The position numbers and the translations under genes were made by a program. 64,000 nucleotides of DNA, taken from contig CALKHN010000013.1 of the NCBI GenBank assembly GCA_937991535.1, forward strand, positions 186,001 to 250,000, written 5' to 3'. Below are positions 15,430 through 24,329 of this stretch, one piece after another. Under the pieces are notes generated by a model. That model did no database searches. It was given only the letters and a program-made list of their open reading frames with translations, and was not told the origin of the DNA. Origin of the DNA: an uncultured Sphingobacteriales bacterium (GTDB lineage Bacteria; Bacteroidota; Bacteroidia; Chitinophagales; Chitinophagaceae). Position 1 is the first letter of the stretch. Each line of letters starts with the position of its first letter.

Positions 15430-16227
15430 TTGAGCATCACTATACATACCAGCAATTTAGTAAAGCAATACGGCAGCCGCACAGTAGTGAACCAGGTGTC
15501 GGTAGAAGTGAAGCAGGGAGAGATTGTTGGACTGCTGGGTCCCAATGGCGCCGGGAAAACCACAACGTTTTACATGGTGGTAGGATTGATAAAACCCGAT
15601 GAAGGTGAGGTATTTTTAGAGGACAGGAATATTACCAAACTCCCTATGTATAAAAGAGCGCAGATGGGCATCGGCTACCTGCCTCAGGAAGCGTCTGTAT
15701 TCCGTAAACTGAGCGTGGAAGATAATATTGCCGCTGTGCTGGAAATAACCAAACTAAGCAAAGCAGAGCAAAAACAAAAACTGGAGGCCCTTTTAGATGA
15801 ATTTCACCTGCACCATGTACGCAAAAACAATGGCGATTCCCTGAGCGGGGGCGAAAGGCGCAGAACAGAGATAGCCCGCGCCCTGGCGGTTGACCCCAAA
15901 TTTATTTTATTGGATGAGCCTTTCGCCGGCGTGGATCCTATAGCGGTGGAAGATATTCAGGCGGTAGTTGCCCGGCTGAAATACAGGAACATTGGCATTT
16001 TGATCACAGACCACAATGTAAACGAAACCCTTTCTATTTGCGACCGGGCCTATTTGCTGATTGACGGAAAGATATTCAAACACGGCTCTGCCGAAGAGCT
16101 TGCCGAAGACGACAAGGTGCGGCGGCTTTACTTAGGAAGGAACTTTGAATTAAAAAGGAAAGACTATTTGCACGAAGAAGCTATCAAATCAATTGGCGAA
16201 TACCCTGCAGTGGAACCGGGGGAGTGA
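15430..16227 (+). CDS. lptB: LPS export ABC transporter ATPase LptB
   Basis: ATPase that powers lipopolysaccharide extraction from the inner membrane by LptFG. The 265-residue protein has Walker A GPNGAGKT (37-44), Q-loop Q86 in GYLPQEASVFRKL, signature LSGGE (138-142) with the LptB-type ERRRTEIARAL, Walker B FILLDEP (158-164) and the H-loop ITDHNVNE. The YLPQEASVFRKLSVEDNI block is characteristic of LptB rather than LivF/LivG. It starts with TTG: no in-frame ATG or GTG precedes the Walker region at a suitable place, and the family alignment begins exactly there. It appears monocistronic. The last 25 residues are a short C-terminal extension ending EYPAVEPGE. Confidence 0.93.
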   Translation: MSITIHTSNLVKQYGSRTVVNQVSVEVKQGEIVGLLGPNGAGKTTTFYMVVGLIKPDEGEVFLEDRNITKLPMYKRAQMGIGYLPQEASVFRKLSVEDNIAAVLEITKLSKAEQKQKLEALLDEFHLHHVRKNNGDSLSGGERRRTEIARALAVDPKFILLDEPFAGVDPIAVEDIQAVVARLKYRNIGILITDHNVNETLSICDRAYLLIDGKIFKHGSAEELAEDDKVRRLYLGRNFELKRKDYLHEEAIKSIGEYPAVEPGE

Positions 16228-16658
16228 TGAAAATGGCGGCGTGTAACAAACTCCATTGCCTGAAAAAACGAAGACCTGGCGTTCAAGCATGATTGGGCTT
16301 GGTCACCTCGTTTATACCCACATCCTTAGGAGATAATGATATTATTGAGGTTATCTTCCCTGATCTCTATCTATATAGCCTTGTTCTTCCACAAGCCGAA
16401 GAAAATTTGCCTGCTATTATATAGCGCTCGTTGCATTTCCGAAGTAGAAGCCGCGGGCGAGAGCATTGGTCTGTGTCACTGTCCATCTCTCACTCAATCT
16501 GATAAGCATCAGCGGTTGATCTCTTTTTTATTAATGTTTAGCATAAAACCATAAACAGGCAATTGTGAAAAGCTGCCGGCAACCGAAATGATCGCAAACA
16601 ATCACTGGAAAGAATTCCTTCCCCATTTCTGGCAAATGTTTTATTTTGCTGAAATTCA
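16228..16658. other. Gene-free interval of about 430 bases
   Basis: No convincing gene is present. A 72-codon frame (16336-16554) lacks a ribosome-binding context and protein-like composition. Two small inverted repeats are visible, AGATAA/TTATCT near 16331-16356 and TTCTTC/GAAGAA near 16385-16404, neither followed by a T-run on either strand. No tRNA-like cloverleaf was recognised. Confidence 0.5.
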
Positions 16659-18167
16659 ATGGGAATATTAAGCACAACCATATCACAACTGGCCCGTATG
16701 CGCCTGTGGCGTATTGAAGCCTGGGTACAGCACCCCATCGCTTCCCAACGGGAGGTATTGCAGGACCTGGTTACCTCCGCCCAGTATACGGAGTTCGGCC
16801 GCAAATACAATTTTTCTTCTTTATTTTCTACACGGGATTTTAAAAAAGCCGTGCCTATCCACGAGTACGACGACCTGAAGCCTTATATACAACGTATGAT
16901 GAACGGCGAAGAAAATATTCTGTGGAATACACCCATACACTGGTTTGCCAAGAGCAGTGGTACCACCAGCGATAAAAGCAAGTTTATTCCCATCAGCGAA
17001 GAAAGCTTAGAAGACTGTCACTACAAAGGCGCCAAGGATACCCTTACCATGTATTATAATTTCAATCCCAACTCGGACCTGCTAACGGGTAAGGGACTGG
17101 TAATTGGCGGCAGTCATACCATTAACCAGGTTAATGAGGAGATCCATTATGGCGACCTCAGCGCTGTGCTGCTGCAGAATTCTCCCGCCTGGGGACAATG
17201 GATCCGCACGCCCGAACTGGCAATTGCCCTGATGGATGAATGGGAAACCAAAATTGAAAGGCTGGCTGAAACAACGATTACAGAAAATGTTACTTCTATT
17301 TCGGGAGTGCCTACCTGGACAATGGTGCTGTTTAAAAGAATTCTCGAAATTACCGGCAAAAGCTGCATTGCAGATGTATGGCCCTCACTCGAACTGTATA
17401 TTCATGGCGGCGTTTCGTTTACCCCTTACCGGGAGCAATTCAGGAAAACAATAGGAAAGGATATTTACTATATAGACAGCTATAATGCCAGCGAAGGATT
17501 TTTTGCGGCGCAGGATAAACCGGGTGAAGATGGCATGCTGCTGTATCTCGACCACGGGGTGTTCATGGAATTCATGCCTTTTGAAGAGTATGGGAAAGAA
17601 ACCCCCCGCACCATTGGGCTGAAAGACGTGGAAACCGGTAAAAATTATGCACTGGTAATCAGCACCAACGGCGGGCTATGGCGGTACTTGCTGGGCGACA
17701 CCATACAGTTTACAACACTGTATCCTTTCCGGATCAAAGTAAGCGGCAGGCTCAAACATTTTATCAATGCCTTTGGCGAAGAAGTGATTGTAGACAATAC
17801 CGATAAAGCGGTTTCTATGGCGTGCGAACAAACCGGCGCCATCGTAAATGATTATACGGCCGCCCCCATTTACTTCAGCGATGATGGAAATGGCGCACAT
17901 GAATGGCTGGTGGAGTTTGATAAGGAACCCGACAGCCTGGATCATTTTACCATTGAGCTGGACAAGGCTCTCCAAAGCATAAACAGCGATTATGAAGCAA
18001 AGCGCTATAAAGATATTGCCCTTCACCAACCTTTGCTTCATATTATGCCTAAAGGGCTTTTTAATGAATGGCTGAAAAGCAAAGGCAAACTGGGCGGGCA
18101 GCATAAAGTACCGAGACTGAGCAATGAGCGTTCGATCATTGAAGAAATCCTCAACTTTAAATCATAA
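16659..18167 (+). CDS. GH3 auxin-responsive promoter family protein (acyl-adenylate ligase fold)
   Basis: A 502-residue member of the bacterial branch of the GH3 family, which belongs to the ANL adenylating superfamily. Plant members conjugate acyl acids to amino acids; bacterial roles are mostly unknown. Visible features are the nucleotide-binding P-loop WFAKSSGTTSDKSKFIP (about 93-110), the central LYIHGGVSFTPYREQF and the YNASEGFFAAQD motif (about 275-287), and TNGGLWRYLLGDTIQF (about 335-350) with the conserved Asp before the small C-terminal lid domain. The start is the ATG at 16659, which gives MGILSTTISQLARMRLW, the usual family beginning. It is cytoplasmic; no neighbour suggests a substrate. 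Confidence 0.87.
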   Translation: MGILSTTISQLARMRLWRIEAWVQHPIASQREVLQDLVTSAQYTEFGRKYNFSSLFSTRDFKKAVPIHEYDDLKPYIQRMMNGEENILWNTPIHWFAKSSGTTSDKSKFIPISEESLEDCHYKGAKDTLTMYYNFNPNSDLLTGKGLVIGGSHTINQVNEEIHYGDLSAVLLQNSPAWGQWIRTPELAIALMDEWETKIERLAETTITENVTSISGVPTWTMVLFKRILEITGKSCIADVWPSLELYIHGGVSFTPYREQFRKTIGKDIYYIDSYNASEGFFAAQDKPGEDGMLLYLDHGVFMEFMPFEEYGKETPRTIGLKDVETGKNYALVISTNGGLWRYLLGDTIQFTTLYPFRIKVSGRLKHFINAFGEEVIVDNTDKAVSMACEQTGAIVNDYTAAPIYFSDDGNGAHEWLVEFDKEPDSLDHFTIELDKALQSINSDYEAKRYKDIALHQPLLHIMPKGLFNEWLKSKGKLGGQHKVPRLSNERSIIEEILNFKS

Positions 18168-18188
18168 TACACTGTTGCGGAGCTGTGC

Positions 18189-18304
18189 TGGGTGCATTTC
18201 AAATTTTCGCTTATGCACCACTTTCCGGTCGGTGAGACACCGACCGGTAGCGGACTCTACAGGCGGGTGGTGACACCCGCCTGCGAAAATTTGAAATGTG
18301 CCCG
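18189..18304 (+). repeat. Three-way-junction palindromic repeat
   Basis: Between the GH3-family gene and fabG. Arms 18191-18210 and 18283-18302 pair over 20 positions (two of them G-U wobbles in RNA), enclosing two perfect 10-base-pair hairpins: CCGGTCGGTG/CACCGACCGG at 18225-18247 with a three-base loop, and CAGGCGGGTG/CACCCGCCTG at 18260-18283 with loop GTGA. The second hairpin and the closing stem share one G. It looks like a dispersed, foldable intergenic element; no second full copy is in the window. Confidence 0.75.
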
Positions 18305-18361
18305 TTGTGCTTCTTTACATTCTTTCTGTTATCTTGCAACAATATTAATTATCAAACCTTC

Positions 18362-19117
18362 ATGAAATTACTCAGCAACAAAGTAGCTATTGTAACGGGC
18401 GGCGCCAGGGGTATTGGGGAAGCGATTGCGGTTAAACTGGCAGAACACGGTGCTCATATTGCCTTCACTTATGTAAGCGACAGCAGCGGCGAAAAAGCAG
18501 CAACATTGCAGAAAAAATTACAGGCATTGGGTGTAAAAGCAAAGGCATACCAGAGCAATGCAGGCGATTTTGTACAAAGTGAAACCTTTGTAAATGATGT
18601 GATCAAAGAATTTGGCACCATTGATATCTGCGTTAACAATGCAGGGATCTCAAAAGATAACTTATTGCTTCGTATGTCGGCCCAGCAATGGGACGAAGTA
18701 ATAAATACCAACCTTAAAAGTGTATTCAATATGACCAAACAGGTCATACGTCCTATGATGAAAGCCAAAACGGGAAGCATCATCAATATGAGTTCCATCA
18801 TCGGCATTACCGGTAATGCCGGGCAAAGCAGCTATGCCGCCAGCAAAGCAGGCATTATTGGATTTACCAAAAGCATTGCCAAAGAAATGGGCAGCCGTAA
18901 TATCCGCTGTAATGCTATAGCGCCCGGCTTTGTTGAAACCGATATGACAGGCTATCTTAAAGAAGGCGAAGCTGCGGAAAAATACAAAAGCAGTATTCCC
19001 CTGGGCCGTTTTGGAACAGGCGAAAATATTGCAGATGTGGTGCTCTTTTTGGCCAGTGACTGGAGCAGCTATATCACCGGGCAAACAATAAGCGTTTGCG
19101 GCGGATTGAATACTTAG
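18362..19117 (+). CDS. fabG: 3-oxoacyl-[acyl-carrier-protein] reductase
   Basis: NADPH-dependent short-chain dehydrogenase of fatty-acid elongation, 251 residues. The cofactor motif TGGARGIG (12-19), NNAG (92-95), catalytic serine in NMSSI (144-145), and the Y158-x3-K162 pair (SSYAASKAG) are all present, as is the FabG-like end WSSYITGQTISVCGGL. The frame extends 22 codons upstream, but that part reads through the 18.2 kb repeat and a hydrophobic nonsense stretch; the ATG at 18362 starts exactly at the first beta strand (MKLLSNKVAIVTGG). It is followed by a clear terminator. Other SDR enzymes share these motifs, but the close fit to FabG throughout makes it the best call. Confidence 0.88.
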   Translation: MKLLSNKVAIVTGGARGIGEAIAVKLAEHGAHIAFTYVSDSSGEKAATLQKKLQALGVKAKAYQSNAGDFVQSETFVNDVIKEFGTIDICVNNAGISKDNLLLRMSAQQWDEVINTNLKSVFNMTKQVIRPMMKAKTGSIINMSSIIGITGNAGQSSYAASKAGIIGFTKSIAKEMGSRNIRCNAIAPGFVETDMTGYLKEGEAAEKYKSSIPLGRFGTGENIADVVLFLASDWSSYITGQTISVCGGLNT

Positions 19118-19154
19118 CTTAAGCAATAAATATTGATTACTAACACACCAAAAA

Positions 19155-19181
19155 CCCCGTTTGTTGCGGGGCTTATTTTTT
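19155..19181 (+). terminator. Intrinsic terminator after fabG
   Basis: CCCCG (19155-19159) pairs with CGGGG (19167-19171) around a seven-base loop, with flanking A-T pairs; a T-rich tract (TTATTTTTT) follows directly. It lies 38 bases past the fabG stop and before the promoter of the next gene. Confidence 0.75.
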
Positions 19182-19193
19182 GCAATCCGGAAC

Positions 19194-19201
19194 TATCTTT
19201 G
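19194..19201 (+). promoter_or_regulatory. -7 promoter box TATCTTTG
   Basis: Perfect TAnnTTTG between the fabG terminator and the ATG at 19225. It implies a leader of roughly 18 bases. Confidence 0.5.
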
Positions 19202-19224
19202 CAACTGCAGTTAAAACATAAAAA

Positions 19225-20370
19225 ATGAACAGGAAGTACAAAGGCATTTTTACAGCCGCCCTATGGCTTACAGCAGTATTCACCGGAAGCGCCTACGCTA
19301 CACCTGTTCCTTTAAACATACCCGCCGATCTTATTTCAGCAACGAACACATTTCAGCCTTTACCCGACACTGTACATTATCCCGAAGAAAAGCATTTTAA
19401 GAATATCCAACAACTTACGTTTGGCGGCGACAACGCCGAGGCATACTGGAGCTATGATAGCAAGTATCTTGTTTTTCAACGAACCAATACAAAAGACGGA
19501 CTGAACTGCGACCAGATATTTATAGGTAAAATACCGCAACAAAGCGGCGAAAAATTTGAATACAAGCTGGTAAGCACAGGCAAAGGAAGGACAACATGTC
19601 CCTTTTTTACTAAAGATGGAAAACACATCATCTATGCTTCAACGCATCGTGGTGCAGACAGTTGCCCGCCCGTGCCCGACAGGAAAAAATATGGCAACAA
19701 ATACATATGGCCCTTGTATGACAGCTACGATATTTTTATGTGTGACCTGAATGGAAAAATTGTAAAACAACTTACCCATGCCAAAGGATATGATGCAGAA
19801 GCTACGCTCTCGCCCGATGGAAACAAGATGATCTATACAAGCGATAAGGATGGAGACCTGGAGCTTTATATTATGGATCTGCGCTCGGGAAAGGAAAAAA
19901 GAATTACACATACACCGGGATATGATGGCGGTGCATGGTTCAGCCCGGATGGAAAGAAGATAATATGGCGTGCATCGAGACCCAAAACAGAAGCCGAAAT
20001 AAAGGAATATAAAGAATTGCTTGCCGAAAGCCTCGTAGCGCCCACAAGCATGGAAGTTTGGGTGGCCAACGCAGATGGAAGTGATGCCCGGCAGGTTACA
20101 GCATTCGGGCAGGCCAACTGGGCTCCCGCGTTTATGCCCGATAGCAAACGGATCATTTTTGCCTCCAATCACGAATACAAAAGAGGGTTTCCGTTTAATT
20201 TATATACCATCAATGAAGACGGAACCAACCTGCAAAAAATTAGCCGCGACAAGGGATTTGATGCTTTTCCCATGTTCTCTCCCGACGGAAAAAAAATTAT
20301 TTTTTGCAGTAACCGCAACAATGGCGGCACAAGAGATACCAATATTTTTATAGCAGATTGGGTGGAATAA
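19225..20370 (+). CDS. TolB-like exported beta-propeller protein (PD40 repeats)
   Basis: A 381-residue exported protein with a signal peptide (about 1-26, ending GSAYATPV). From residue 60 onward it is a series of WD40-like PD40 blades with the repeated signature SPDGKKIIF/WxSxRxxDxxLYxxD: GDNAEAYWSYDSKYLVFQR, SPDGNKMIYTSDKDGDLELY, SPDGKKIIWRASRP, MPDSKRIIFASNHE and SPDGKKIIFCSNRN. TolB has such a propeller, but the N-terminal TolB domain is absent, so this is a TolB-like propeller and not TolB itself. Family members bind proteins or act as periplasmic sensors; the ligand is unknown. It has its own promoter and no obvious operon partner. Confidence 0.85.
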   Translation: MNRKYKGIFTAALWLTAVFTGSAYATPVPLNIPADLISATNTFQPLPDTVHYPEEKHFKNIQQLTFGGDNAEAYWSYDSKYLVFQRTNTKDGLNCDQIFIGKIPQQSGEKFEYKLVSTGKGRTTCPFFTKDGKHIIYASTHRGADSCPPVPDRKKYGNKYIWPLYDSYDIFMCDLNGKIVKQLTHAKGYDAEATLSPDGNKMIYTSDKDGDLELYIMDLRSGKEKRITHTPGYDGGAWFSPDGKKIIWRASRPKTEAEIKEYKELLAESLVAPTSMEVWVANADGSDARQVTAFGQANWAPAFMPDSKRIIFASNHEYKRGFPFNLYTINEDGTNLQKISRDKGFDAFPMFSPDGKKIIFCSNRNNGGTRDTNIFIADWVE

Positions 20371-20397
20371 CAAAGCAGGTTAAAACAATCATCCTTT

Positions 20398-21030
20398 CTA
20401 AATCGTCCATTGGTCGTGCACTATGCCAACCAAATATATTTTGTTGTTATAATTTTTAAATACCAGGCGAAGTGAGCACCAGTCCATGCCATTATACTTT
20501 TGGTCGAAGCCGGGAAAATGATGTTCCGTAAAAGCGCAATCTCTATAAATGGCTGTAAGATTATTAAGGGAATTTCCGCTTCCGATCATTTCATTCAAAC
20601 TGGTTTGCGGAGCATTTAAAAAGTCGGCATTATACACAAACTTTTTAAAGTACGCTTCAATGGTTAACGTAATAGGCTCGCCTGTTCCATCATACTGTCC
20701 CCAGGTAATTTTGGTTTGCGGTTTTTTTGAAAGCTCATCCAGGAAGGCCCGGGCGCTGAATACCATGGCAGTTGCCGTATCAACATAACCATAAGGAGAA
20801 AATCTAAACCCTTGCGCAGGATGTATAAAACCCGCAAAAGATTCATAGTCTTTATTTTTTAATGCCGTTAAAACTTGTTTGGCCAATGCTGGTATCTGTG
20901 CACCCGTATCAATCGTATCAGGTTTTAGTGCAGCGGTATCCGTTAGTGTTTCATTTTGGGCATCCGTTTGCCTGTTTTGGCAAGCCAACAGCATTAAAAA
21001 AGACAGTATAGTGATTAAATGAGTTTTCAT
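20398..21030 (-). CDS. Hypothetical lipoprotein
   Basis: A 210-residue protein with a lipoprotein signal (MKTHLITILSFLMLLAC, lipid-bearing Cys17). The mature part is mixed alpha/beta with VLTALKNKDYESFAGFIHP, a pattern often seen in small NTF2/SnoaL-like or stress-response domains, but I do not recognise a family. Its start codon overlaps the stop of the preceding GH106-like gene by one base (TAATG), so it is translationally coupled and is the last gene of the glycosidase operon. A structural or accessory role at the cell surface beside those enzymes is inference only. Confidence 0.8.
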   Translation of the reverse strand: MKTHLITILSFLMLLACQNRQTDAQNETLTDTAALKPDTIDTGAQIPALAKQVLTALKNKDYESFAGFIHPAQGFRFSPYGYVDTATAMVFSARAFLDELSKKPQTKITWGQYDGTGEPITLTIEAYFKKFVYNADFLNAPQTSLNEMIGSGNSLNNLTAIYRDCAFTEHHFPGFDQKYNGMDWCSLRLVFKNYNNKIYLVGIVHDQWTI

Positions 21031-24000
21031 TAAAATTCAGTTTGCCGGATCGTTACCGGTCCCATAAGGCCTGAACTCAGTAATGGAGCATCTTTGGTAT
21101 AATGCCTATAGGTAGTAAAGGTATATCTGTTACCTGTTCTGGGTTTACCCTGCAGCAGCCATTCGGGCCATTTACCATTTTTTACGCCATCATCGGGTAA
21201 TTGCTCATCTCCGATCAAACGATTTGGCCATAGGTTGGCTATTTCTATTTGCAACTGGTTTCCTTTTTCCTTTACCGCCTTTGTAATATCTACCCGCCAG
21301 GGCGCAGTCCATAGCACGCCCAAATCTTTTCCGTTAACTTTTATACGTGCCATGTTTTTTACTTCGCCCAAATCAAGAAAAATGCGTTTGTTTTTATCTT
21401 TGATATCCGCTGTTGAAAGGTCGAAGGTATTGCTGTAAACTGCTATTCCCGAATAGTATTTTATTCCTTTTTCCGGGCGGCTGATCCAATCCTGCAAGTG
21501 GTCAAAAACTATTTTTTCCGGCCCACCCCATTTGGGATCAAAGGATACCGTCCACGCGCTATCTAATGTGATCAGGCTTTGGGAGCCGGGGAAATTCTCT
21601 TTTTCAGGATGAGGAGGCGTTGTTTTACTTTTTTTGAATACAATAAAAAAGCTTTGGTAAGGCTCAAATTGAAGTGGAATACGGGTTTGCCCGTTTTCCC
21701 TGGTAAATTCCGGCAAAGCCCTCATTTCTCCTGTAAGGGGATCCCAAAGTTCCGGGCCTTCTTTATCAGACCTGAATACGCCATCCGCATTTAAGGGTTC
21801 ATCCGTTTTGTTCGCAACAAAATAAATATCCCAATCCGCAGTAGACCGGTGTGTATAACGCAGCTCGCCTGCCCATTCAAAATCTTCCGGCACACCCATA
21901 TCATTCAATAACTTTGCCGCTACAGCATATGCGGGGTAAATGCCATCAGATCTTGTGCTGGTACCGGCGCCCCAAATTACTTTCCCTTTGCCATATACAT
22001 GCACAGTTTCATCGGCCGGCACATTCAGCCCTCCCCATATTGTTTGAGACAACTGTTTTACCTGTTCATCACAAGCCGGGTAGCCCGTTAGTCCCGGTGA
22101 TTTAACGGGAGGCGATCCCACCACTATCGCTCCTTCGTAAACCAGCGCTCTGATCTTTTCTAATAATTTCGGCGTCATTGTTTTAACATCAGGCATTATC
22201 AATATTTTGTATGATGCGCCGCCCGGAAATATGATCTGGTTGTCTTTAACACTTGCAGTAAGCAATTGTCCCGGAGAGCATCCATCAAAATTATAGCCCC
22301 TTCTGTCGCGCACCGGTTCTTCACCGGTAAGTGCCGATAAAGGCGGGCGAAAAATATGCGGAGCGCCTTCCGGGGTTAAATACAAAATATCTGCTACCGT
22401 TCTTCCCTGCTGTAAAATAAACTGGCAGCGGGAGATGTACCGGTGATACCCGTCTGCCATTGGCCACCAGGTTTGGTTTCTGTCCCAATGCACGCCGTAC
22501 GGGCCCATCGTCATCCCGGGACGCAAACTGTCTGGCAATACCTGGCTTTGAAAAGTGTGGTATACCAGGCGATTGATACCGGTTGCAAAAGCCCAGTCGC
22601 CCTGCGCTTTCATTGAGCCCGGGTACTGTTTCCATCCTTCGTTTTTTTCGGCTGTAAAGGCTTCTGCGGCAACGAGTGACTGCCCGTTTACATGAGCAAC
22701 CGATACCGCTTCAATGCAACTGAATGAGGTATTGTACCCGAAATCTTTACTCCAGAATTCACACATCGGCACATCCGCAATGGAGCCAAGTTCCATATCT
22801 GCCGTGGGGTTCATATCATAAGGTTCAATAGATAAACCCAGCCCATGCCGGTGACTGTATTTTTTAACCTGCCCGGCATGGTATTCCAGTACCAGTTCCT
22901 GCCCCGTTTGCCGGAGATCCCACAAAAATCGCTCACTGATTTCAGGACTTTCAACAATAACGCCATTATACACAGGATAAAAAGGCAAGGGATCATACCC
23001 CCTTCGCTTAATGAATTCCGCTCTGAAGTTTTTTGTCCAGTTTTGCGCTCCCATTTCCCAACTGTCCATGTGCAGAAATTTTAATCCACCCACAGATTTT
23101 TTTTCGGCTTTCCCTATTTTCCGGAAGATCCTGCCTGTATATTCGTCAAGATGTTTGTTTAAAGCAACCGTATCGAATTTATCCGATTCAAAGCCCACAC
23201 CGGGGAAAGGCGCAGGCCGGGTAACAGCGCCGTTGTTGCGTGTGCCAAAACGCATAATCGTCCAGTTGCCCTGTGGCGCTTCCCAGTTTAATGTTCCATC
23301 TGGCTGAAGTTTATTTGTGAGATCTACTATTTCACTTTTTGAAACAACGGCCCCTGCAGGAACGTCATCAGCATCATAAAAAGAAGGCAGAAAAGGTTTT
23401 ACACCCGGAACAGATGAGTAGGGCGCACGATAATACAGCGCTTTTTCATCAATGTCTTTTATCTTATCAGCAACTGCAGGCTGCGGGAATGCAAGCACGG
23501 CAACATCTTCATAAAAGTTCTGCCATTGCTTTTTCAACTCCGGAGTAAAACCTCCTTCGCCAAAAAAAGGTTTTTTGGGAGGAGGCACAGGAAGTATTAT
23601 TTTCTTGTTTTCATTTTCTGATACCTCTACACTTACTGACACCAGGTGCTGCATAGATTGTTCAGGAGCAACCCACGGCCCGCCGCTTCCTGTCCATCCC
23701 GGCCCTATGCCCAGGGTCATTGCTATATTCAGCCTCCGGCATTCCTTTTCGGCGTGCTTAAACAATTCAAGCCACCGGTCGCTTAAAAAATCTACTTTAC
23801 CGCGGGGCACACCTACATTTACTTCAAGAAATACAAGGTTACCAATGCCTGCCTTAGCCATGGACTCAAGATCTTTCGTCATGCCTTCCTCCGACAAATT
23901 TCCATCCATAAAATACCAGTATACACCGGGTTTGGCCGCATCAGGCGGCTTTACAAATCCGGCCCGCAGCGCTTGTATTCCGGATGCATCTGCTTTATCG

Positions 24001-24092
24001 GAACCGGTTATTTTTTTATTACATCCATAGTACAGCAGTACAATAGCGGAAATAAAAATCGTTCTCCATTTGTTATTCCGAAGCAAAAACAT
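21030..24092 (-). CDS. GH106-like glycosyl hydrolase, probable alpha-L-rhamnosidase (A)
   Basis: A 1020-residue exported enzyme. The start begins MFLLRNNKWRTIFIS, a signal anchor or lipoprotein-like leader reaching a Cys (LLYYGCNKK). The GH106-type N-terminus is evident: FVKPPDAAKPGVYWYFMDGN, DLESMAKAGIGNLVFLEV and the tract FKHAEKECRRLNIAMTLGIG (residues roughly 45-145). The middle has LKFLHMDSWEMGAQNWT and LSIEPYDMNPTADMELGSIAD, and the C-terminus a GH2-like jelly-roll (KVNGKDLGVLWTAPWRVDI). GH106 enzymes release L-rhamnose from pectic and other glycans. A second, divergent GH106-like protein is encoded upstream in the same operon. Rhamnose specificity is inferred from family, not shown. 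Confidence 0.82.
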   Translation of the reverse strand: MFLLRNNKWRTIFISAIVLLYYGCNKKITGSDKADASGIQALRAGFVKPPDAAKPGVYWYFMDGNLSEEGMTKDLESMAKAGIGNLVFLEVNVGVPRGKVDFLSDRWLELFKHAEKECRRLNIAMTLGIGPGWTGSGGPWVAPEQSMQHLVSVSVEVSENENKKIILPVPPPKKPFFGEGGFTPELKKQWQNFYEDVAVLAFPQPAVADKIKDIDEKALYYRAPYSSVPGVKPFLPSFYDADDVPAGAVVSKSEIVDLTNKLQPDGTLNWEAPQGNWTIMRFGTRNNGAVTRPAPFPGVGFESDKFDTVALNKHLDEYTGRIFRKIGKAEKKSVGGLKFLHMDSWEMGAQNWTKNFRAEFIKRRGYDPLPFYPVYNGVIVESPEISERFLWDLRQTGQELVLEYHAGQVKKYSHRHGLGLSIEPYDMNPTADMELGSIADVPMCEFWSKDFGYNTSFSCIEAVSVAHVNGQSLVAAEAFTAEKNEGWKQYPGSMKAQGDWAFATGINRLVYHTFQSQVLPDSLRPGMTMGPYGVHWDRNQTWWPMADGYHRYISRCQFILQQGRTVADILYLTPEGAPHIFRPPLSALTGEEPVRDRRGYNFDGCSPGQLLTASVKDNQIIFPGGASYKILIMPDVKTMTPKLLEKIRALVYEGAIVVGSPPVKSPGLTGYPACDEQVKQLSQTIWGGLNVPADETVHVYGKGKVIWGAGTSTRSDGIYPAYAVAAKLLNDMGVPEDFEWAGELRYTHRSTADWDIYFVANKTDEPLNADGVFRSDKEGPELWDPLTGEMRALPEFTRENGQTRIPLQFEPYQSFFIVFKKSKTTPPHPEKENFPGSQSLITLDSAWTVSFDPKWGGPEKIVFDHLQDWISRPEKGIKYYSGIAVYSNTFDLSTADIKDKNKRIFLDLGEVKNMARIKVNGKDLGVLWTAPWRVDITKAVKEKGNQLQIEIANLWPNRLIGDEQLPDDGVKNGKWPEWLLQGKPRTGNRYTFTTYRHYTKDAPLLSSGLMGPVTIRQTEF

Positions 24093-24165
24093 AAGCTCAT
24101 TTTTAAAATTATTGTTAAAAATCATCCCGGCCTGTTAAGTCATCAAATGATGATTGTATGTTCCC

Positions 24166-24323
24166 GTGAAAAGGGAGAAGATAAAGGTGAAAGGGAGTGT
24201 TTCACTTCTCCCGTCTCACGTTTTACACAACACCAGGATTTCACATCAATCACCATTCAGGTAACTGTTTCAAGGTTCGCAACCTTGTATATCACTCACC
24301 GCTGAAAGCTGATGGCTAACAGC
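24166..24323. repeat. Cluster of palindromic repeats, with copy 2 of the dispersed family
   Basis: The 237-base gap between the GH106-like gene and the isomerase gene holds an imperfect 15-base inverted repeat (GTGAAAAGGGAGAAG at 24166-24180 against CTTCTCCCGTCTCAC at 24205-24219), a perfect hairpin CAAGGTT-CGC-AACCTTG (24271-24287), and CTCACC plus GCTGAAAGCTGATGGC to 24323, shared with copies at 4.3 and 59.5 kb. It splits the apparent operon and could act as a processing or termination point. Confidence 0.6.
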
Positions 24324-24329
24324 TCTTCT

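Noticed and set aside
16336..16554. 72-codon frame in the gap after lptB
   Set aside because: No promoter box or family resemblance; the composition looks like translated non-coding DNA.
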